Shown here in pieces: positions 18,559 to 21,993 of a stretch of DNA of 21,993 bases. Source of the stretch: Hypsibius dujardini (Eukaryota > Tardigrada > Eutardigrada > Parachela > Hypsibiidae); NCBI GenBank assembly GCA_001579985.1, contig LRSR01002877.1, forward strand, positions 1-21,993, read 5' to 3'. The notes under the pieces were generated by a model. The model did no database searches. It was given only the letters and a program-made list of their open reading frames with translations, and was not told the DNA's origin. The position numbers and the translations under genes were made by a program. Every line of letters starts with the position of its first letter. Position 1 is the first letter of the stretch.

Positions 18559-20099
18559 ATTCGAACACATTCTTCGCGCTTTTGGGGAACAAATTTGTTG
18601 CTTCGAAGGGTTTACACCTCAATGTTTTGAGCTCTTCTTTGAGAATGCGAGGCAGAATTGCCGGAGTTAATTCAGCGAGCTGATCTACCGCACTCGATTT
18701 TCAGCGTTTCCTTCCCTGGGATGGTTTTTGCGGCGCGTAATCCTTTTGGTTCACGATATTGTTTGACCGCGTTTCTGTTATGTTATTTATCTTCTGGGAT
18801 AACTTCCGGATTTTAGCGACGGATCTTGTGCCGATGTAATTTTTCCACCATGTTTGCCGGGTAATACGCTTTGTCTTAGTTGGTCAAGTCTTGAATGTCT
18901 TACATGTACGATGAAATCAAGTGGGAACCCAGCTCGTATGCTGTCTTACTGTAGTTGTCTGCCACGGGCATATCTCCGACGATTCTCCTGGGAGACATCG
19001 CGTGGCGGAAGGGAAGGGGGAGGGGGAAAAGCCATGAAACACTCCCCCCCCCTCCTGTAGCGCTCCTGTCGGCTACAGTTAAGAAAACATACCCGGGACT
19101 CTCCCGCTTACCAAATTGGACAGTGACTGCCATTAAGAGTGGGCCGGCCAAGACGAGCCCGGGTTCTTGTGTACGTGAAAGGAGCTTATCTAAAATACAC
19201 ACCTACCCATGACCTTATCTGAATCACATGCTCATCCCACAGCTAGCACTTCATTGGCTGACTCATTAGTTAAGATACCCATTATCACAGCTTTCACCGC
19301 CCTATCGTTAAAACACAAACACACTGTATATACTCGTACACGATGAAAAAGTATCATACCTCACTGGTACTGAAATGCGGCACACACCGGTGTCATGCAC
19401 GAAGTGTGGTGGCCGATCCGCAGGCACGCGATACAACTTTTGATTTAACGCTGACCTATGCCAGATTTGTTGTGATATATACATTGGATATTGACGAAAA
19501 ACGGGTAATCTTATTTCACATGATTGCCATTGTACGTCGGTGAAACGGTGCAAGTATAAACGGATCTACATTCCGCCGAGTCAGCCTAACTGTACTGCAC
19601 ATATAGTTGCATAGTCCTGTCGCCATGCAGACCGTTCTGATTTGAGGCCCATACTACGTATACCAGTAAGTGATACAGTCAGAGAGCGAGAACTGCACAC
19701 ATTGTGGTTCCTTACACAAACCACAGTGTTGGTAGTTGGACTTCCATGTCCGGAGGAAGGATCTGAAGCCTGTTTGCCCTCGTCGTCCCCTTCCCCACAT
19801 ACTACGCTGTGTAGGTTTGTCTGTGTCAGCAAAAACGGGACAGTTGTTTGTTGTATTTTAACCGCCTCACCTTGACGTCGTATACACACACCTGTACTGT
19901 ACATAGATACCCCTTGATCATCACCTGCCTGATCAACTCATCTCGTGTGTGTGTTTGGCTCGAACACAAAACCCGGCATTTTTGCCCTGCCTGAAGAGCA
20001 TATCCCCAGGAATACTCTGTATATCTGTTATACACTGCAATTGTTGAGTGTGTTTTGATTGAGGGGCAAAATTGTTGACGTTCGCTGCTCGAGGGAGAT
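18559..20099. other. Intergenic region, nothing convincing
   Basis: Several open frames of 66-107 codons exist on both strands, but none looks like a known family and none has supporting splice structure. A purine-rich run (about 19006-19026, with GGGGGAGGGGG) faces a C-rich run (19043-19055) and could form a hairpin or quadruplex. The 3' UTR of SNW1 and the promoter and 5' UTR of the next gene must lie here. I identified neither boundary. Confidence 0.5.
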
Positions 20100-20356
20100 A
20101 TGGCGACTTCAAATGGTCATCGTTATGACAAAGGCGCATCTAAAACAACACTGGTCAGCAGCAGCAGCAGCGGTGAGCAGTCACGAGATGGGAAACCTAT
20201 CACAATCGACGTCGTCAGTTCCGGATCGAATTTCAGCATTGATGACAATACTACCTCGACCATGGGCTCGTCGTCGAACTACTGGACGTCGTCGTCCTCG
20301 CCAATACGATCGCCGTCGGTTTCGCCGCGGCGTCTCGGATCCCATACCATCTCAAG
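20100..20356 (+). CDS. Probable first coding exon of an unrecognised serine-rich protein (partial)
   Basis: An ATG in purine context (GAGATATGG) opens a frame of 85 codons with higher GC and codon use more like the neighbouring exons than the surrounding AT-rich DNA. The peptide starts MATSNGHRYDKGASK. It has a serine run, a SIDDNTTSTMGSSS stretch and then SSSPIRSPSVSPRRLGSH, which holds several Ser-Pro sites of the kind phosphorylated by proline-directed kinases. At 20357 there is a CAAG/GTACAT donor, similar to other donors in this window. Unspliced, the frame stops 21 codons later. No domain is visible, so no function is proposed. The remaining exons would lie beyond the window. Confidence 0.45.
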
Positions 20357-21740
20357 GTACATTCTTTCGTATATGCAGCCCAAAATGAGGGGGAATTTTG
20401 GTTCAAAACTACAGTTGTAGTGTTGGTAAAAAAAGTCTTGAAAATTACCTTTTTGTCGGTTTCACGAAAAGTACTTTTATCCAGTGATTACTGAATTACT
20501 GATTACTTACTTGCTTTTACGACAATATGACGTCGCTACAAAACTCTGTATAAGGCTAGGTATATCTAAGGTATATCTAAGGTATATATATGTAAGGGTC
20601 CGTAGTTGATTACTTTCTGTAAGTGGAGGACCAACCGAAACAACCACCATTAACACAATCAAACAACAACACTTCTGTGACGTCCCCCGCAAAAATAACC
20701 TAATTTATCAAAAAATAAATCGAACGAAATTCTGGGTGCTGGAGTCCTGAAAATTGTACCTTGTTACTTCCTGATGATTACTAGTATTGTTCGATCGTCC
20801 CTCCCTCCCATATACATTCCTGCATATCAGCAAAGCGGTCTCTTAGCAAAAGCACGTTTCCCGGGTGCAGACGGTCGACCTTCTTATGACTGCATTGCAT
20901 ACACACACGCGCGTTAGTTCTATTTTTCTTTAAATTCCGGGATAAGGCTAATCAGAGCGCATTGAGTGAGAATCGTTTGTTGAAGCCTTGATTGCGCGAA
21001 GACGCGGTATGGCCAATGCTGGACAACCTGCCGCAGCACTTACTGCACCACCGATAATAATAAATAATGTGCCAGAGCGACAGCAAGCGCGGTCGGAGCG
21101 ATGGTGTTGTATGTGCTCCAGTCTTGCGCCCGAAATCTTTCGGTCCCGAGAAATCCCGAAAAAATTCCGAAACCCGAAAAAAGCTTTCGGGTTTCGGTTC
21201 GGAAAGACGACTCTCGGCATGGGAATTGTTGGGAAATTTTAATTTTCGGCGGGTTTGGCAAAGTTTGACTGTAGCAAGGTATTTTTTCAAGCACTGAACT
21301 CACAGTATGGAGTGGAAAATTGTATGATGACGTGGCATTTGGACTTGTGAACTAACAAGGGGTCGGAACGGTAGCCTACACGCCAGTCTGCCTGATTTTT
21401 TTTTCGCATATAGTGAACTAAATACGTACATATTAATAATATAAGAAAAGGCGAGAAAAAAATCGAAATTTTCTTTTATTGCACTAACCGCTAAACCATT
21501 GACTTCAGTGATTGATTGTTTCATCTAGTCTTATTTATAGCTAGATTATATTTTTATTTATACAGATTTCAAAGGGGGAGCTCATAATGTCTCCGCTTTA
21601 TGTTGTTTGATAGAGCTATAACTATAATGATTTTCAAAATTTATTTCATCGGCGTGGCTCTGAAAATTGGTTTTATTCAGAATTTCAAAGTTGAGGACAC
21701 ACTGGAGGTTTCCATTTTCCACTGTAAAAACTTCATTTTT
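20357..21740. other. Presumed intron or intergenic DNA after the serine-rich exon
   Basis: Mostly AT-rich DNA. It holds a short tandem motif (AGGTATATCTA, about 2.5 copies at 20557-20590) and a slightly GC-richer segment at about 20985-21140 with an open frame containing MANAGQPAAALTAPP that I cannot assign. A CCGAAA-type hairpin lies at 21167-21197. I found no exon that I can defend. Confidence 0.45.
21167..21197. repeat. Perfect 13-bp hairpin built on CCCGAAA
   Basis: Arms 21167-21179 and 21185-21197 are exact reverse complements separated by five bases. The 70 bases before it contain further CCCGAAA, CCCGAGAAA and TTTCGG units in both orientations. The hairpin therefore sits in a local patch of a CCGAAA-type repeat. 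Confidence 0.75.
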
Positions 21741-21993
21741 GCGAAATGGTTAAATTTAAAAAAAATTGATCTTTTTCCTCTTAAAATTCAATTTGACATC
21801 AGTTGTCACTGGCGGAATATGTTTTGAAGGTCAGGGGGCGGAGCTATGGGTCATTCTCGAGCCTGATCGGACACTTCGGAGTGAGATTTCAGAAATTACC
21901 CATAGCTCCGCCCCCTGACTTCCAAAAAAGATTCTGCCAATCGATATCAAATTGCATTTTGAAAGAGAAATTATCAAAATTTTTATTTTTGAA
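21740..21993. mobile_element. Long foldback (inverted-repeat) element, right end cut by the window
   Basis: The inner arms 21822-21851 and 21898-21927 match as inverted repeats at 28 of 30 positions, and the innermost 22 bases are identical (AGCTATGGGT next to the loop). With 5 mismatches the match reaches 41 bp per arm (21811-21851 and 21898-21938). Weaker similarity with small gaps continues outward on both sides, to the window end on the right. The loop is 46 bp. This resembles a foldback MITE or other non-autonomous element. No terminal ends, target-site duplication or transposase are visible. Confidence 0.6.

Noticed and set aside
17132-18622. Minus-strand and out-of-frame open frames over SNW1 exons 3 and 4
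   Set aside because: GC-rich coding exons keep other frames open. The plus-strand frame is the one matching SNW1.
18900-19904. Minus-strand open frames of 100 and 107 codons (18900-19202 and 19581-19904)
   Set aside because: No family resemblance, low-complexity segments, and overlap with equally long frames on the other strand. No splice structure supports them.
20988-21242. Open frame containing MANAGQPAAALTAPPIIINNVPE and WCCMCSS
   Set aside because: The composition of the first half is coding-like, but I cannot match it to a family. Its second half is the CCGAAA hairpin patch, and no convincing splice site defines it.

Overview
This is animal nuclear DNA, most likely from an invertebrate. 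The genes are split by many spliceosomal introns, have strong animal orthologues, and lie in AT-rich non-coding DNA full of simple repeats. I could not assign a phylum from the sequence. Three complete protein-coding genes were rebuilt exon by exon from splice sites, reading phase and recalled family sequences. A fourth gene is probably entered at its first coding exon.

Layout: 1-1250 has no supported gene. It holds a diverged inverted-repeat pair and three TTACGTAA palindromes. 1252-4479 (+) is a membrane glycerophosphodiester phosphodiesterase of the GDPD1/GDPD3 type (9 exons, 350 aa). 4868-13781 (-) is SMC2, the condensin ATPase subunit (16 exons, 1211 aa), convergent with GDPD. 13782-14466 is a short divergent promoter region with a nested perfect palindrome and an E2F-type site next to the SMC2 start. 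14467-18558 (+) is SNW1/SKIP, a spliceosome and transcription co-regulator (4 exons, 581 aa). 18559-20099 is intergenic with nothing convincing. 20100-20356 (+) looks like a serine-rich first coding exon of an unrecognised gene. From about 20357 to the end there is AT-rich DNA with a CCGAAA-type hairpin and a long foldback repeat that runs off the window.

The three complete genes are housekeeping genes: lipid turnover, chromosome condensation, and splicing/transcription. Nothing suggests an operon or a joint pathway. The only shared regulation I can propose is the SMC2/SNW1 divergent promoter. Convergent 3' ends of GDPD and SMC2 may also overlap.

The most unusual feature is the intron content. 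Nine of 15 SMC2 introns, plus introns of GDPD and SNW1, are largely diverged TCTG/CAGA tetranucleotide repeat, in both orientations. A second set of introns carries ATTG/CAAT repeats instead. Other points worth checking are a triplicated 3' splice site in SNW1 intron 1, a GC-AG intron in SMC2, an 87-bp duplication of the GDPD gene end with its poly(A) signal, and the terminal foldback element. I found no CRISPR array, tRNA, rRNA, or clear transposase gene.
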